From positions 102,459-166,458 of the forward strand of contig NZ_LPNO01000002.1 of the NCBI RefSeq assembly GCF_001952855.1: DNA of 64,000 nt, given 5' to 3'. The DNA comes from Pseudomonas sp. ATCC PTA-122608. Lineage in GTDB: Bacteria > Pseudomonadota > Gammaproteobacteria > Pseudomonadales > Pseudomonadaceae. The notes under the pieces were generated by a model. It saw only the letters and a list, made by a program, of their open reading frames with translations, had not been told where the DNA came from and ran no database searches. Positions within the stretch are counted from its first letter, which is position 1. Each line of letters starts with the position of its first letter. A program made the position numbers and the translations under genes. Positions 36,438 to 45,728 of this stretch are shown one piece after another.

Positions 36438-37220
36438 CTAGACCCACCCACCGTCCACAATGAAGTTCTGTGCGGTGCACATCGCCGAGACATCAGACGC
36501 CAGGAACAGCGCCATATTGGCGATATGTTCCGGCTGCACACTTCCCGGCAAACACTGGCTGCGGCTGATCAGTTCCCGGGCGTCATCATCCACCCACATC
36601 GCCAGTTGTTTTTCGGTCATCACCCAGCCCGGCACCAGTGTGTTGACCCTGATCCGGCTCGGGCCCAGCTCTCGCGCCAGGGCCCGGGTCATGCCGTGGG
36701 CGGCGGCTTTGCTGGCGGCGTATACCGGGTAGCCGCTGGAAGCCATCATCCAGCCAATGGAACCCAGGTTGATGATCGCCCCGCCCCCTGCGGCTTTCAT
36801 CATGGGCACCACGGCCCGGGCGGCAAAAAAGGCGTGCTTCAGGTTGACCGAGATCAGTTGGTCGAATGTCTCTGAGTCGACTTCATCCAGGGTGTGCCGA
36901 ACGTCATTGGCGGCATTGTTCACCAGCACATTGATCGGCCCCAGGGTTTGCGCCAGGCGCCCGATGGCGGCCTTGTAAGCGATCTCGTCGGTGATATCGC
37001 AATGGGCGAATTCGACGGCATGCCCCTCGGACGACAGGATTGCCGCCAAGCGGTCGCCCTGCCCTTGCGCCCGGTCCACGAACGCAACCTTGGCACCCTG
37101 GCGTGCGAAGGCTCGCACCATGGATTCGCCAATCCCGGAAGCACCGCCGGAAATCAGCACGGTTTTATCTCGCAGGTCCGGGTACATCGCCTGTGCGCCA
37201 GCCTGTTGTTCAGTGTTCAT
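36438..37220 (-). CDS. SDR sugar 1-dehydrogenase (arabinose/xylose/galactose type)
   Basis: This is a 260-residue short-chain dehydrogenase with cofactor motif SGGASGIG, Asp after beta-2 (FVDRAQG) suggesting NAD+, NNAAND, catalytic Ser in NLGSIGWM and YAASK. It closely resembles Caulobacter-type D-xylose dehydrogenase in the segments NDVRHTLDEV and CLPGSVQPEHIANMALFLASD. The position, divergent from an aldose epimerase and beside an L-arabinose locus, suggests that it oxidises the pyranose to its lactone, the first step of the non-phosphorylative pathway. The shared operator at 37316 supports co-regulation. Confidence 0.85.
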   Translation of the reverse strand: MNTEQQAGAQAMYPDLRDKTVLISGGASGIGESMVRAFARQGAKVAFVDRAQGQGDRLAAILSSEGHAVEFAHCDITDEIAYKAAIGRLAQTLGPINVLVNNAANDVRHTLDEVDSETFDQLISVNLKHAFFAARAVVPMMKAAGGGAIINLGSIGWMMASSGYPVYAASKAAAHGMTRALARELGPSRIRVNTLVPGWVMTEKQLAMWVDDDARELISRSQCLPGSVQPEHIANMALFLASDVSAMCTAQNFIVDGGWV

Positions 37221-37315
37221 GTGACGGTCACTCCGCTGTATTTAGTCTTATTTTATATTGCAAAATTTGCGAATTTGTCTATATATCAGCACTGCATCTG
37301 ATCGAAATACAATAA

Positions 37316-37339
37316 ATAGTCGAACTATTTAATCAACAA
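37316..37339. promoter_or_regulatory. Putative FadR/GntR-type operator, epimerase/SDR promoter
   Basis: The palindrome ATAGTCGAACTAT (37316-37328) contains TAGT-CGA-ACTA, fitting the TNGTnnnACNA pattern bound by FadR-type GntR regulators. The 16-base string ACTATTTAATCAACAA (37324-37339) recurs exactly at 47151-47166, upstream of the dehydratase gene. The FadR-type regulator at 49037 is the obvious candidate. Confidence 0.6.
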
Positions 37340-37359
37340 CAATAAAAGGTAGCTCAGTC

Positions 37360-38508
37360 ATGCGGCAATCCCGATTCCTGCTTACCGGCCTCGGCCTCTC
37401 GTTGGCGATAGCCAGCCTCGGCGCTCAGGCGGCTGGCCTGTCCAGCGAACACAAACCCTTCGGCAAAACCAATGACGGCACCGCCGTCGAGCAGTACGTG
37501 TTGCGCAACAGCCATGGCGTACAAGCCACGGTGATCACCTACGGCGCTGTGTTGCAGTCGCTTAAGGTACCGGACAAACACGGCCAGTTCGCCGATGTGG
37601 TGCTGGGCTTCGACAACGTCCAGGGCTATCAGGCCGGCACCGCGTTCTTTGGCGCGACCATCGGGCGTTTTGGCAATCGCCTGGCCAAGGGCGCTTTCGA
37701 GCTGGACGGCAAACACTATCAAGTGCCCCTCAACGACGGGCCGAACTCCCTGCATGGCGGTGCGCTGGGCTTCGACAAACAGGTGTGGAAAGCCCAGCCA
37801 GTCAAGCAAAAGGACTCGGTGGGCGTGACCCTGAGCTACCTGTCGAAGGACGGCGAGATGGGCTTTCCCGGCAACCTGAAAGTCGATGTCACTTATAGCC
37901 TCAACGACAAAAACGAGCTGCACATCGACTACAAGGCCACCACTGACAAACCCACCGTGCTGAACCTCACCAACCACAGTTACTTCAACCTCGCCGGCGC
38001 GGGTAACGGTGACGTGCTCAAACAGCTGGCCACCTTGCACGCCAGCCATTACACCCCGGTCAACAGCACCTTGATTCCCACCGGCGAACTGGCCCCGGTG
38101 GCCGGTACACCGATGGACTTCCTCAAACCCACCGCCATCGGCCAGCACATCAAGTACGATCACCCCCAACTGAAATTCGCCGAACCGAAACAAGGCGGCT
38201 TTGACTTCAACTGGGTGCTGGATACCCAGGGTGATGTGGGCAAAGTGGCTGCCGAGGTTCACGACCCGCAGTCCGGGCGGCGCTTGCAGCTCTATACCAG
38301 TGAGCCCGGCGTACAGTTCTATACCAGCAACTTCCTCGACGGCTCGATCAAGGGCAAGGGCGGCAAACCTTATGCCCACTGGAGCGCGTTCACCCTGGAA
38401 ACCCAGCATTACCCCGACGGCCCTAACCAGCCGAACTTCCCGTCAACCCGCCTTGATCCCGGGCAGACCTACACCCAAAACACCGTGCTGAAATTCTCCG
38501 CCGACTGA
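37360..38508 (+). CDS. Periplasmic aldose 1-epimerase
   Basis: This is a 382-residue galactose-mutarotase-fold enzyme with an N-terminal signal peptide (LTGLGLSLAIASLGAQA), so it probably acts in the periplasm, unlike cytoplasmic GalM. Catalytic-site motifs are GRFGNRLAKG (substrate Arg/Asn), NHSYFNLAG (His of the catalytic pair) and FDFNWVL. Near the C terminus lies TLETQHYPDGPNQPNFP with the catalytic Glu. Mutarotation would supply the anomer preferred by the importer or the sugar dehydrogenase. AAAGG precedes the ATG, and it is divergent from the SDR gene with a putative operator between. Confidence 0.92.
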   Translation: MRQSRFLLTGLGLSLAIASLGAQAAGLSSEHKPFGKTNDGTAVEQYVLRNSHGVQATVITYGAVLQSLKVPDKHGQFADVVLGFDNVQGYQAGTAFFGATIGRFGNRLAKGAFELDGKHYQVPLNDGPNSLHGGALGFDKQVWKAQPVKQKDSVGVTLSYLSKDGEMGFPGNLKVDVTYSLNDKNELHIDYKATTDKPTVLNLTNHSYFNLAGAGNGDVLKQLATLHASHYTPVNSTLIPTGELAPVAGTPMDFLKPTAIGQHIKYDHPQLKFAEPKQGGFDFNWVLDTQGDVGKVAAEVHDPQSGRRLQLYTSEPGVQFYTSNFLDGSIKGKGGKPYAHWSAFTLETQHYPDGPNQPNFPSTRLDPGQTYTQNTVLKFSAD

Positions 38509-38514
38509 ACCCGC

Positions 38515-38547
38515 TTGATCGTTCCCACGCTGCGTGGGAACGATCAA
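38515..38547. terminator. Bidirectional hairpin between epimerase and araH
   Basis: Perfect 16-bp arms TTGATCGTTCCCACGC / GCGTGGGAACGATCAA surround a single T. It lies between two convergent genes, 7 bp after one stop and 15 bp from the other, so it can end transcription from both sides. The GTTCCCACGC...GCGTGGGAAC core is frequent in Pseudomonas intergenic DNA. Confidence 0.7.
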
Positions 38548-38561
38548 AGCTTGCGCAGGGA

Positions 38562-39530
38562 TCAGCGTTGTTTCATGCGGTCGATCACCACCGCCAACAG
38601 TAGGATCGAACCGCGGATCACATACTGGTAGAAGGTGTCGATGTTCTTCAGGTTCATCGCGTTCTCGATGATCGCCAGAATCAGCACCCCGGCAATCACG
38701 TGGCGAATCATGCCAATCCCGCCGCTTAACGACACCCCGCCCAACACGCAGGCAGAAATCACCGTCAACTCGAAACCCTGGCCAATCATCGGCTGCCCGG
38801 AGGTCATGCGTGAGGCAAGGATCACGCCGGCCAAGGCGCCGATCACCCCGTGCACGGCGAAGATGATGATCTTGGTGCGATCAACGTTCACCCCCGCCAG
38901 CAACGCGGCTTCCGGGTTGCCACCGATGGCCATGGTGTTGCGCCCGTAGGTGGTGTAGTTGAGCAGCCAGCCGAAAAACAGGAAACACACGATGGTGATC
39001 AGGATCGGCACCGGCACGCCGAACAACTGGCCGTTGCCGAAGACGAAGAACCCATCCTGGGAGACGCCCACCGCTTTGCCATTGGCAAAGATATAGGCCA
39101 GGCCGCGCACGATCTGCATGGTCGCCAGCGTGGTAATCAGTGCATTCACCCGCAGCTTGGCGATCACAATCCCGTTGATCAACCCCACCACCAGGCCCAT
39201 CAGCAGTGCGGCACCGATGCCGAGCAACACGCTGTCGGTGTCGCGCATCACGATCGCCGCCACGACCCCGGCGCAGGCAATCACCGAGCCCACCGACAGG
39301 TCGAAATGCCCTGACGCCAGGCAATACAACATGGTGCACGCGGCAATCCCTGTGGTGGAGATCGCCAGCCCCAGGCCGCGCATATTGAGCGGCGACAGGA
39401 AGTTGTCGATCAGCAAGGTGCAGAGCACGAAGATCCCCACCGCCGCCATCAGCATCGCCCAGTTGTCGAGCAGGCTGCGCAGGTCCAGCGGTTTGCGCGC
39501 CGTGGGCACAGCAGTGTTTTGGCTTGTCAT
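38562..39530 (-). CDS. araH: L-arabinose ABC transporter permease
   Basis: This is an inner-membrane permease of the RbsC/AraH family, 322 residues from ATG 39528-39530, preceded by GAGGTGACT. It has about ten helices; family marks are ASGHFDLSVGSVIACAGVVAA and [18 protein letters not shown] sequence (here IGGNPEAALLAGVNVDRTK). It is the last gene of the seven-gene minus-strand operon, 10 bp after araG. The assignment as AraH rests on the clear AraF and AraG neighbours. Confidence 0.92.
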   Translation of the reverse strand: MTSQNTAVPTARKPLDLRSLLDNWAMLMAAVGIFVLCTLLIDNFLSPLNMRGLGLAISTTGIAACTMLYCLASGHFDLSVGSVIACAGVVAAIVMRDTDSVLLGIGAALLMGLVVGLINGIVIAKLRVNALITTLATMQIVRGLAYIFANGKAVGVSQDGFFVFGNGQLFGVPVPILITIVCFLFFGWLLNYTTYGRNTMAIGGNPEAALLAGVNVDRTKIIIFAVHGVIGALAGVILASRMTSGQPMIGQGFELTVISACVLGGVSLSGGIGMIRHVIAGVLILAIIENAMNLKNIDTFYQYVIRGSILLLAVVIDRMKQR

Positions 39531-39540
39531 AGTCACCTCG

Positions 39541-41082
39541 TCAGTTCCCCTGGCTCGCGGCGCGTTGGCGCGGCAGGGCCATTTGCAGCAGGTTGGATTC
39601 ATTGGCGTGTTCGCGGCTCATCTCGCCGCGCATCGCGCCCTCACACAGCACCAGGATGCGATCGGAAATGCCCATCACCTCCATCAGGTCGCTGGACACC
39701 ACAATCACCGCAATGCCGCGAGCCGCCAGGTCATGGATGATCTGGTAAATCTCGGCCTTGGCGCCGATATCGATGCCCCGGGTGGGCTCGTCCAGTAGCA
39801 GGACTTTCATCGGCATCGACAGCCACCGCCCGAGAATCGCCTTTTGCTGATTGCCGCCGGAGAGGTACATGATCTTCTGCGCCGCCGTGGGCGTCTTGAC
39901 CTTCAGCGCCTTGATCTGCGTGGCAGCGTTGTCTTTCTCCCACCCACTGCGCAACAACCAGCCAAAGCGCGAATGGGCACTGCGCGCACTGATGTTGATG
40001 TTCTCGGCCACGCTGGACAGCGGCACGATGCCCTCCTTCTTGCGGTCCTCGGGGCACAGCAAAATACCGGCGTCGATGGCGTCACGGGGTGAACGCAGGC
40101 GCAGCGCATGGCCGCACAAATCGAGGCTGCCGGCACTGCTGCGTTCAAGGCCTCCCAGCAGCCGCAGCAACTCGGTACGCCCGGCGCCCACCAACCCGAA
40201 CAGGCCGAGAATCTCGCCCTGGTGGGCCTCGAAACTCACCGGTTCGCGCAAGCCGGGGCCCAGCAAGCCGTTGACCTTGAGTGCCACCGCACCCCGCTCG
40301 CGGGGCCGGTAGTCGTAGATGTCCTGAATGTCGCGACCGACCATGCAGGTCACCAGTTGATCGTGGGTCAAGCTGCTCATGTCCTCGAACGTGCGCACAT
40401 AGCGGCCGTCCTTGAATACCGTCACCGCGTTGCAGATGCGGAACACCTCTTCCATGCGATGGGACACGTACAGCACCACTTTTCCCTCGTCCCGCAGGCG
40501 ACCGATGATTGCCATCAGGCGGTCGATCTCCCGTGCTGACAGGCTGCTGGTGGGTTCGTCGAACGCAATCACATGGGCGCCACGGGACAGCGCCTTGGCG
40601 ATTTCCACCAACTGGCGCTGGCCCAGGGACAGGCGGCCGACTTTCTCCTGGGGGTCGATTTCATCCGCCAGGCCCTTGAGGCACGCCAATGCCTGCTGGC
40701 GCAACGCGCTGCGATTGATCAAACCAAAGCTGGCCGGCAGGTGCCCGAGGAACAGGTTTTCGGCCACGCTCATTTCCGGCACCAGGTGCAACTCCTGGTG
40801 GATCACCGCGACGCCGCTGGCGATGCTGTCGGCCGCGCACTTGAAAGCCATGGTGTGCGCGCCGATCTGCACGCTGCCTCTGCTTGGCACATAGGCGCCA
40901 CCGAGGATTTTCAGCAGCGTGGATTTACCGGCGCCGTTCTCGCCCATCAAGGCGTGAACCTGCCCCGGGTGGGCGCTGAAGCTGATGCCATCCAGCGCCT
41001 TGACCCCGGGAAACGTCTTGCCGATATCGTTGAAGCACAGGCTGGCACCGGTGCTGTGGGGGTGTTTCTGTTGCGCGTGCAT
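39541..41082 (-). CDS. araG: L-arabinose ABC transporter ATP-binding protein
   Basis: This is a duplicated sugar ABC ATPase of 513 residues. The N-terminal half has GENGAGKST and DEPTSSLSAREID; the C-terminal half has degenerate Walker A (GLVGAGRTELL), the signature [15 protein letters not shown] and LLDEPTRGIDIGAK. It matches E. coli AraG closely in stretches such as IGKTFPGVKAL, INISAR and CPEDRK. The start is ATG 41082 with GAGG upstream; a GTG two codons earlier is possible. Confidence 0.94.
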   Translation of the reverse strand: MHAQQKHPHSTGASLCFNDIGKTFPGVKALDGISFSAHPGQVHALMGENGAGKSTLLKILGGAYVPSRGSVQIGAHTMAFKCAADSIASGVAVIHQELHLVPEMSVAENLFLGHLPASFGLINRSALRQQALACLKGLADEIDPQEKVGRLSLGQRQLVEIAKALSRGAHVIAFDEPTSSLSAREIDRLMAIIGRLRDEGKVVLYVSHRMEEVFRICNAVTVFKDGRYVRTFEDMSSLTHDQLVTCMVGRDIQDIYDYRPRERGAVALKVNGLLGPGLREPVSFEAHQGEILGLFGLVGAGRTELLRLLGGLERSSAGSLDLCGHALRLRSPRDAIDAGILLCPEDRKKEGIVPLSSVAENINISARSAHSRFGWLLRSGWEKDNAATQIKALKVKTPTAAQKIMYLSGGNQQKAILGRWLSMPMKVLLLDEPTRGIDIGAKAEIYQIIHDLAARGIAVIVVSSDLMEVMGISDRILVLCEGAMRGEMSREHANESNLLQMALPRQRAASQGN

Positions 41083-41146
41083 AACCACCTCGTCACACAG
41101 GTCAGGCAGCCCTGTCAGCAGGGCCGCCGGGGAACGTCAGCGGTCT

Positions 41147-42151
41147 TCAGTTCCACAGACCGATCTTTTCCAGCTCCTGCTTGAAGTTCTCGCGGGTGAT
41201 CAGCGTCACCTCGTCCATCGCTGTGTACTTCGGTGGTTCCTTGCCGGTGGTGACCCACTCGAACATCATGCTCGCAGTGTTGTAACCCTCGATGTGCGGG
41301 CTGGGCAGCATGGAGCCGAAGAAGCCGCTGTTGGCTTTCTTCAGTTCGCCGATGGCGTCGGTGCCGTTGATGCCGATACCGATGACGTTAGCGGCGGCAA
41401 AGCCGGCGCTTTCGGTGGCGCGCACGCCGCCGAGCACGGTGTTGTCGTTCATGCCGCCGATGATCAGGTTTTTCGCGCCGCTGGGCAGTTTCACCAGTGC
41501 CGAGTTGGTGGCGTCCATGCTGCCGGGTACGTCGAGGGTCTTGAGGGCGGCGAACAGAATGTGGTCGTCCGGAATACCCGCAGCCTTCAGGGATTTGACC
41601 GAACCGTCGGTGCGTTTTTTGCCGGTGTCGAGTTCGTTGTAGGTGTTGATCACCGCGTAGGTATCTTTCCAGTCCCAACCGCGTTTTTTCGCTTCAGTGG
41701 CCATGGCACTGCCCTGCTTCTCGCCCACTTCGAAGGCGGCCATGCCCAGGTAAGGCACGTCCTCCATGAAGTTGCCCTTGGCATCCACAAAGCGGTCATC
41801 CACGGCGATCACTTTCAAGCCATTGGCTTTGGCCTTGGCCATGATGGCCGGGCCCAGTGACACGTCCGGCGGGCAAATCACAAAGCCCTTGGCGCCGTTG
41901 GCCGCGAGGCTGTCGATAGCCGAGAGGGTTTTCTCGCCGTCGGGCACGGCGATCTTGATCACTTCAAAGCCCTTGTCCTTGCCGGCTTTTTCGGCGAAGG
42001 CCCATTCGGTCTGGAACCAGGGCTCTTCGGCCTGCTTGACCAGAAAGCCGATTTTTACTGGCTCTGCTGCCAGTAACAGGCTGCTCAGGCTGACGGCCGA
42101 CACCGCCACAGCGGCGCAGCACAGGGAACGGATACCACGACGACGATTCAT
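41147..42151 (-). CDS. araF: L-arabinose-binding periplasmic protein
   Basis: This is a periplasmic type I sugar-binding protein of 334 residues with signal peptide (VAVSAVSLSSLLLAAEPVK). It follows E. coli AraF nearly residue for residue in GFLVKQAEEPWFQTEWAF, EVIKIAVPDGEKTL, KGFVICPPD, GMNDNTVLGGVRATE and VTLITRENFKQELEKIGL. These include the arabinose contacts in the N-terminal lobe and the GMND hinge. GGAG precedes ATG 42151. It delivers L-arabinose (or D-galactose/D-fucose, which AraF also binds) to AraGH. Confidence 0.95.
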   Translation of the reverse strand: MNRRRGIRSLCCAAVAVSAVSLSSLLLAAEPVKIGFLVKQAEEPWFQTEWAFAEKAGKDKGFEVIKIAVPDGEKTLSAIDSLAANGAKGFVICPPDVSLGPAIMAKAKANGLKVIAVDDRFVDAKGNFMEDVPYLGMAAFEVGEKQGSAMATEAKKRGWDWKDTYAVINTYNELDTGKKRTDGSVKSLKAAGIPDDHILFAALKTLDVPGSMDATNSALVKLPSGAKNLIIGGMNDNTVLGGVRATESAGFAAANVIGIGINGTDAIGELKKANSGFFGSMLPSPHIEGYNTASMMFEWVTTGKEPPKYTAMDEVTLITRENFKQELEKIGLWN

Positions 42152-42207
42152 AGGGTGACTCCTTGTTGTTGTTTTTGAATGCGTTAAACAGCGGTAAAGC
42201 CAGTGGG

Positions 42208-43083
42208 TTATCCCGCAAAGCGGTGACAGGTTTTCCCCGGCACATCGACCTCGATCGCCAGCACCGCGCCGTCCAGCGGGTGATTCAGCGGGCTGGCGGC
42301 ACTGGTGATGTACAAGGTCTTGAGGTCGGGGCCCGCGAACACGCAACTGGTGGGACGGCTGACCGGCAACTCGATCACCCGGTCGACTTCGCCGCCCGGC
42401 GTCAGCCGCAGCAGGCAACCGCCGTCCCAGCGGGCATTCCAGATATAGCCTTCGGCGTCCATGGCCGAGCCGTCCGGGCCACCACGAGCGTGAGGCCCGA
42501 ACCAGACGTGCGCGGGTTCAAGCTGACCATCGTCGGTGATCGCGTGCCGATACAACGTGCCGTCCAGGCTGTCGCCGAAATGCACGTGGGTGGCGGCGTC
42601 GTTCCAGAGCAAGGTGTTGGGGATGCCCAGGCCTTGCAGCAACGGCGTGACCTGCCCGTCGGCATCGACCCGGAACAGGCCGCCGGAACGCCGCAGCACC
42701 GGCAAATCTTCACCGTTCTCGCCGATGTTGTTCTGCATGGTGCCCAGCCACAGCCGGCCCTGGGCATCGCAACGGGCTTCGTTGGCACGGTTGCCCGGTT
42801 GCGGGTCGGCGACGCAGAGCAAGGTCAGGCGGGGATCGCTCGGCGCCGAATCGAGGTCGAGGCGATACACGCCACTGCTCAGGGTTACCAGCGCATCACC
42901 GCTGGCACACGGGATAAATGCCGAGACGGGCTCAGGCAGTTGCCAGGTGTGCAGTTGCCCGTCTTTCAGGCGTAACGCCTGCTGGCCGATGATATCCACC
43001 CAATACAGCGCCTGGCCCTGCTCGTCCCAGAACGGGCCTTCGCCCAGCCGAGCGCGGTGCGGTGTGACGGCATTCCACGACAT
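42208..43083 (-). CDS. SMP-30/gluconolactonase-family lactonase
   Basis: This is a six-bladed beta-propeller lactonase of 291 residues. Metal-site features are Glu in RLGEGPFWDEQG, the Asn in NTLLWNDAATHVHF and the Asp in GPDGSAMDAEGYIWNARWDGG. It hydrolyses the sugar lactone made by the sugar dehydrogenase, most likely L-arabino-1,4-lactone, to the aldonate. AGGAGG stands before the ATG. It is the fourth gene of the operon, between the semialdehyde dehydrogenase and araF. Confidence 0.92.
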   Translation of the reverse strand: MSWNAVTPHRARLGEGPFWDEQGQALYWVDIIGQQALRLKDGQLHTWQLPEPVSAFIPCASGDALVTLSSGVYRLDLDSAPSDPRLTLLCVADPQPGNRANEARCDAQGRLWLGTMQNNIGENGEDLPVLRRSGGLFRVDADGQVTPLLQGLGIPNTLLWNDAATHVHFGDSLDGTLYRHAITDDGQLEPAHVWFGPHARGGPDGSAMDAEGYIWNARWDGGCLLRLTPGGEVDRVIELPVSRPTSCVFAGPDLKTLYITSAASPLNHPLDGAVLAIEVDVPGKTCHRFAG

Positions 43084-43122
43084 GAAACCTCCTGCTTTCT
43101 TGTTGTTTTCAGGTGGTACGGG

Positions 43123-44703
43123 TCACAGCGCGTCGCGCGACGGCTGCCCATCTACCAGACGCTGAATGCGCAACGGGTTGGCATTCTTCAGCGCGTCGGG
43201 GAGCAGGCTATCAGGGTAATTCTGAAAGCACACAGGTCGCAGGAAACGCTCGATCGCCAGGGTGCCCACCGAGGTGCCGCGAGCATCGGAAGTCGCCGGA
43301 TAAGGCCCGCCGTGGACCATCGCGTCACACACCTCGACGCCGGTGGGATAACCGTTGAGCAGGATGCGCCCGACCTTTTGTTCCAGCAGCGGCGTCAACT
43401 CGCCGAACTGGGTGAAATCCGCCGGCTCGCCAATGATTGTTGCCGTCAGTTGGCCGTGCAGGCCGTGCAACGCGGCACTCAGTTGCGCCTGGTCGGCGAC
43501 TTCCACGAACACTGTGGTGGGGCCGAACACTTCTTCTTGCAGCACTTCATCGCCGTTGATCAGCAGGCTGGCATCCGCTTTGAACAGTTGTGGCTGCGCC
43601 TGATTGCCGGTTTGCGCCTGGCCCGCCAGGTGCTCAATGCCAGAATGGGCCAGCAGCGTATGCAGGCCTTTGCCGTAGCTGCTCAAGGTGCCGGCATTGA
43701 GCATGGTTTGCGCCGGCTGGTCGCCGATCAGTTGGGCGACCTGTTGGATGAATGCGCTGAACGGTGGCGATGCAATCCCGATCACCAGGCCCGGGTTCGT
43801 GCAGAACTGGCCACACCCTTGCACCACCGAGGCGACCAGGTCGCGGGCGATGCTGTCTGCCCGGGCTTGCAGCGCCTGGGGCAACAGGATGACCGGGTTG
43901 ATGCTGGACATCTCGGCGAACACCGGGATCGGTTGCGGACGTGCCGCCGCCATATCACACAGGGCGCGGCCACCCTTGAGCGAGCCGGTGAAACCCACGG
44001 CCCGGATTGCCGGGTGCTTGACCAGTGCTTCACCCACACCGCCACCGAAGATCATATTGAACACGCCGTCGGGCATCCCGGTGCTCTGCGCCGCCCGCAT
44101 GATCGCATCGGCGACCCGCTCGGCAGTGGCCATGTGGCCGCTGTGGGCCTTGAACACCACCGGGCAGCCGGCCGCCAGCGCGGCGGCGGTGTCGCCACCG
44201 GCAGTGGAAAAGGCCAAGGGGAAATTACTCGCCCCAAACACCGCGACCGGCCCGAGACCGATGCGGTACTGGCGCAAATCCGGGCGTGGCAAAGGCTGGC
44301 GATCCGGCAGCGCCTGATCGATCCGCGCACCGTAGAAATCACCGCGCCGCAGCACCTTGGCGAACAACCGCATCTGGCCGCTGGTACGGCCGCGCTCGCC
44401 CTGGATACGCCCGGCGGGCAACGCCGTTTCGCGGCAGACCAAGGCGACGAAGTCATCGCCAAGCACGTCCAGTTCGTCGGCTATCGCCTCCAGGAACGAC
44501 GCGCGATGCTGCGCGCTAAGGCTGCGATAGGCCGGGTAAGCCGCCGCCGCGGCGTTGGCTGCCGCATCGACTTCCTGCGCCGTCGCCTGGTAGAAATCAT
44601 AGGGGAACGCTTCGCCGGTAGTGGCGTCGACGCTTTGCAGCGTGACGCTGCCGGTGGCGCTGCGCTGGCCGCCGATGTAGTTGTGGCCGTAAATCCGGGT
44701 CAT
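43123..44703 (-). CDS. 2,5-dioxovalerate (alpha-ketoglutarate semialdehyde) dehydrogenase
   Basis: This is a 526-residue ALDH-superfamily enzyme of the KGSADH type I class. Glu in EMSSINPVILLPQAL and catalytic Cys in GCGQFCTNPGLV are in place; the cofactor-binding region has FGASNFPLAFSTAGGDTAAALAAGCP and the Rossmann turn FTGSLKGG. It oxidises 2-oxoglutarate semialdehyde to 2-oxoglutarate, the last step of non-phosphorylative pentose breakdown, with NADP+ probably favoured as in relatives. AAGGAG precedes the ATG, 11 bp after the GguC gene. Confidence 0.94.
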   Translation of the reverse strand: MTRIYGHNYIGGQRSATGSVTLQSVDATTGEAFPYDFYQATAQEVDAAANAAAAAYPAYRSLSAQHRASFLEAIADELDVLGDDFVALVCRETALPAGRIQGERGRTSGQMRLFAKVLRRGDFYGARIDQALPDRQPLPRPDLRQYRIGLGPVAVFGASNFPLAFSTAGGDTAAALAAGCPVVFKAHSGHMATAERVADAIMRAAQSTGMPDGVFNMIFGGGVGEALVKHPAIRAVGFTGSLKGGRALCDMAAARPQPIPVFAEMSSINPVILLPQALQARADSIARDLVASVVQGCGQFCTNPGLVIGIASPPFSAFIQQVAQLIGDQPAQTMLNAGTLSSYGKGLHTLLAHSGIEHLAGQAQTGNQAQPQLFKADASLLINGDEVLQEEVFGPTTVFVEVADQAQLSAALHGLHGQLTATIIGEPADFTQFGELTPLLEQKVGRILLNGYPTGVEVCDAMVHGGPYPATSDARGTSVGTLAIERFLRPVCFQNYPDSLLPDALKNANPLRIQRLVDGQPSRDAL

Positions 44704-44714
44704 GCCTGTCTCCT

Positions 44715-45707
44715 TTAAAGAGTGCCTACGCCGCCGGGTGCAACGACCCCTTCGACCTTGGTAATGCCGTTGATCAAGGGCGCGCCGAATTCGGCCTGGC
44801 TGATTTCGAACACATCGCCTGGCTGGGTACGAATGCCGTCGGCAAACGACAGGGTTGCCGTGCCGAAGAAGTGAATATGCACGTCCCCGGGCCGCAGGAA
44901 CTGGCTGTATTTGAAATGGTGGTATTCAAGGTTTTCGAGGCTGTGGCACATGTTGGCTTCGCCACTGAGGAATTCGTTCTGCCACAGCACCTCGCCGTTG
45001 CGCAGGATGCGGCTGGTGCCCGCCAGGTGCCTGGGCAGTTCACCCATGCGCAACTCGGGGCCATAGCTGCAACTGCGCAGTTTGGAGTGGGCCAGGTACA
45101 GGTAATTCTTGCGCTCCATCACGTGATCGGAAAACTCATTGCCCACCGCGTAGCCCAGGCGATACGGCTTGCCGTCGTGACCAATTACATACAGCCCGGC
45201 GATTTCCGGCTCTTCGCCGGCGTCTTCGGCAAACGCCGGCCACGGGAACGGCTGGCCCGGGCTCACCACGATGCTGCCGTCGCCCTTGTAGAACCACTCG
45301 GGCTGCACACCGGCTTGGCCAGAGGCGGGTTTGCCGCCCTCCACGCCCCATTTGAAGATGCGCATGGTATCGGTCATCGTGCTCTCGTCACCGGCCTGCT
45401 GGTGCATCTTGTCCCGCGCCGACGCGCTGCCCAGGTGGGTCAGGCCGGTACCGCTGACCAGCGTGTGCGCCGGGTCGGGGTGATCCAGCGGGGGCAAGAC
45501 CCGCTTATCGGCCAGCAGTTCGGCGTAGTCGTGGCTGGCGGCCAGGCCCAGATGCTCTATTTGCTGTTGCAAGGTGACACCGGCCTCGATGGCGGCGAGT
45601 GCCAGGTCGCGCACCGTGCGTGCCGATTGCACTTCGCGCACCTGCCCACCCTCGACCACGCCTACCCGGCGTTCGCCGTTGCTCAATTCAAACTGCACTA
45701 AACCCAT
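44715..45707 (-). CDS. GguC/AraD1-family FAH-fold protein (2-keto-3-deoxy-arabonate dehydratase candidate)
   Basis: This is a 330-residue fumarylacetoacetate-hydrolase-fold protein. The start is ATG 45707 with AGGAG upstream. It matches the GguC family, named from the Agrobacterium gguABC sugar-transport locus, and 'AraD1' proteins of aldopentose pathways. Metal-site acidic residues lie in EDAGEEPEIAGLYVIG and SDHVMERKNYLYLAHSK, and HIHFFGTATLSFADG is near the end. In this operon the missing step between 2-keto-3-deoxy-L-arabonate and 2-oxoglutarate semialdehyde has no DHDPS-family gene, so this protein is the likely dehydratase (inference). Confidence 0.85.
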   Translation of the reverse strand: MGLVQFELSNGERRVGVVEGGQVREVQSARTVRDLALAAIEAGVTLQQQIEHLGLAASHDYAELLADKRVLPPLDHPDPAHTLVSGTGLTHLGSASARDKMHQQAGDESTMTDTMRIFKWGVEGGKPASGQAGVQPEWFYKGDGSIVVSPGQPFPWPAFAEDAGEEPEIAGLYVIGHDGKPYRLGYAVGNEFSDHVMERKNYLYLAHSKLRSCSYGPELRMGELPRHLAGTSRILRNGEVLWQNEFLSGEANMCHSLENLEYHHFKYSQFLRPGDVHIHFFGTATLSFADGIRTQPGDVFEISQAEFGAPLINGITKVEGVVAPGGVGTL

Positions 45708-45728
45708 GAGTCTTCTCCTGATTGCCAA

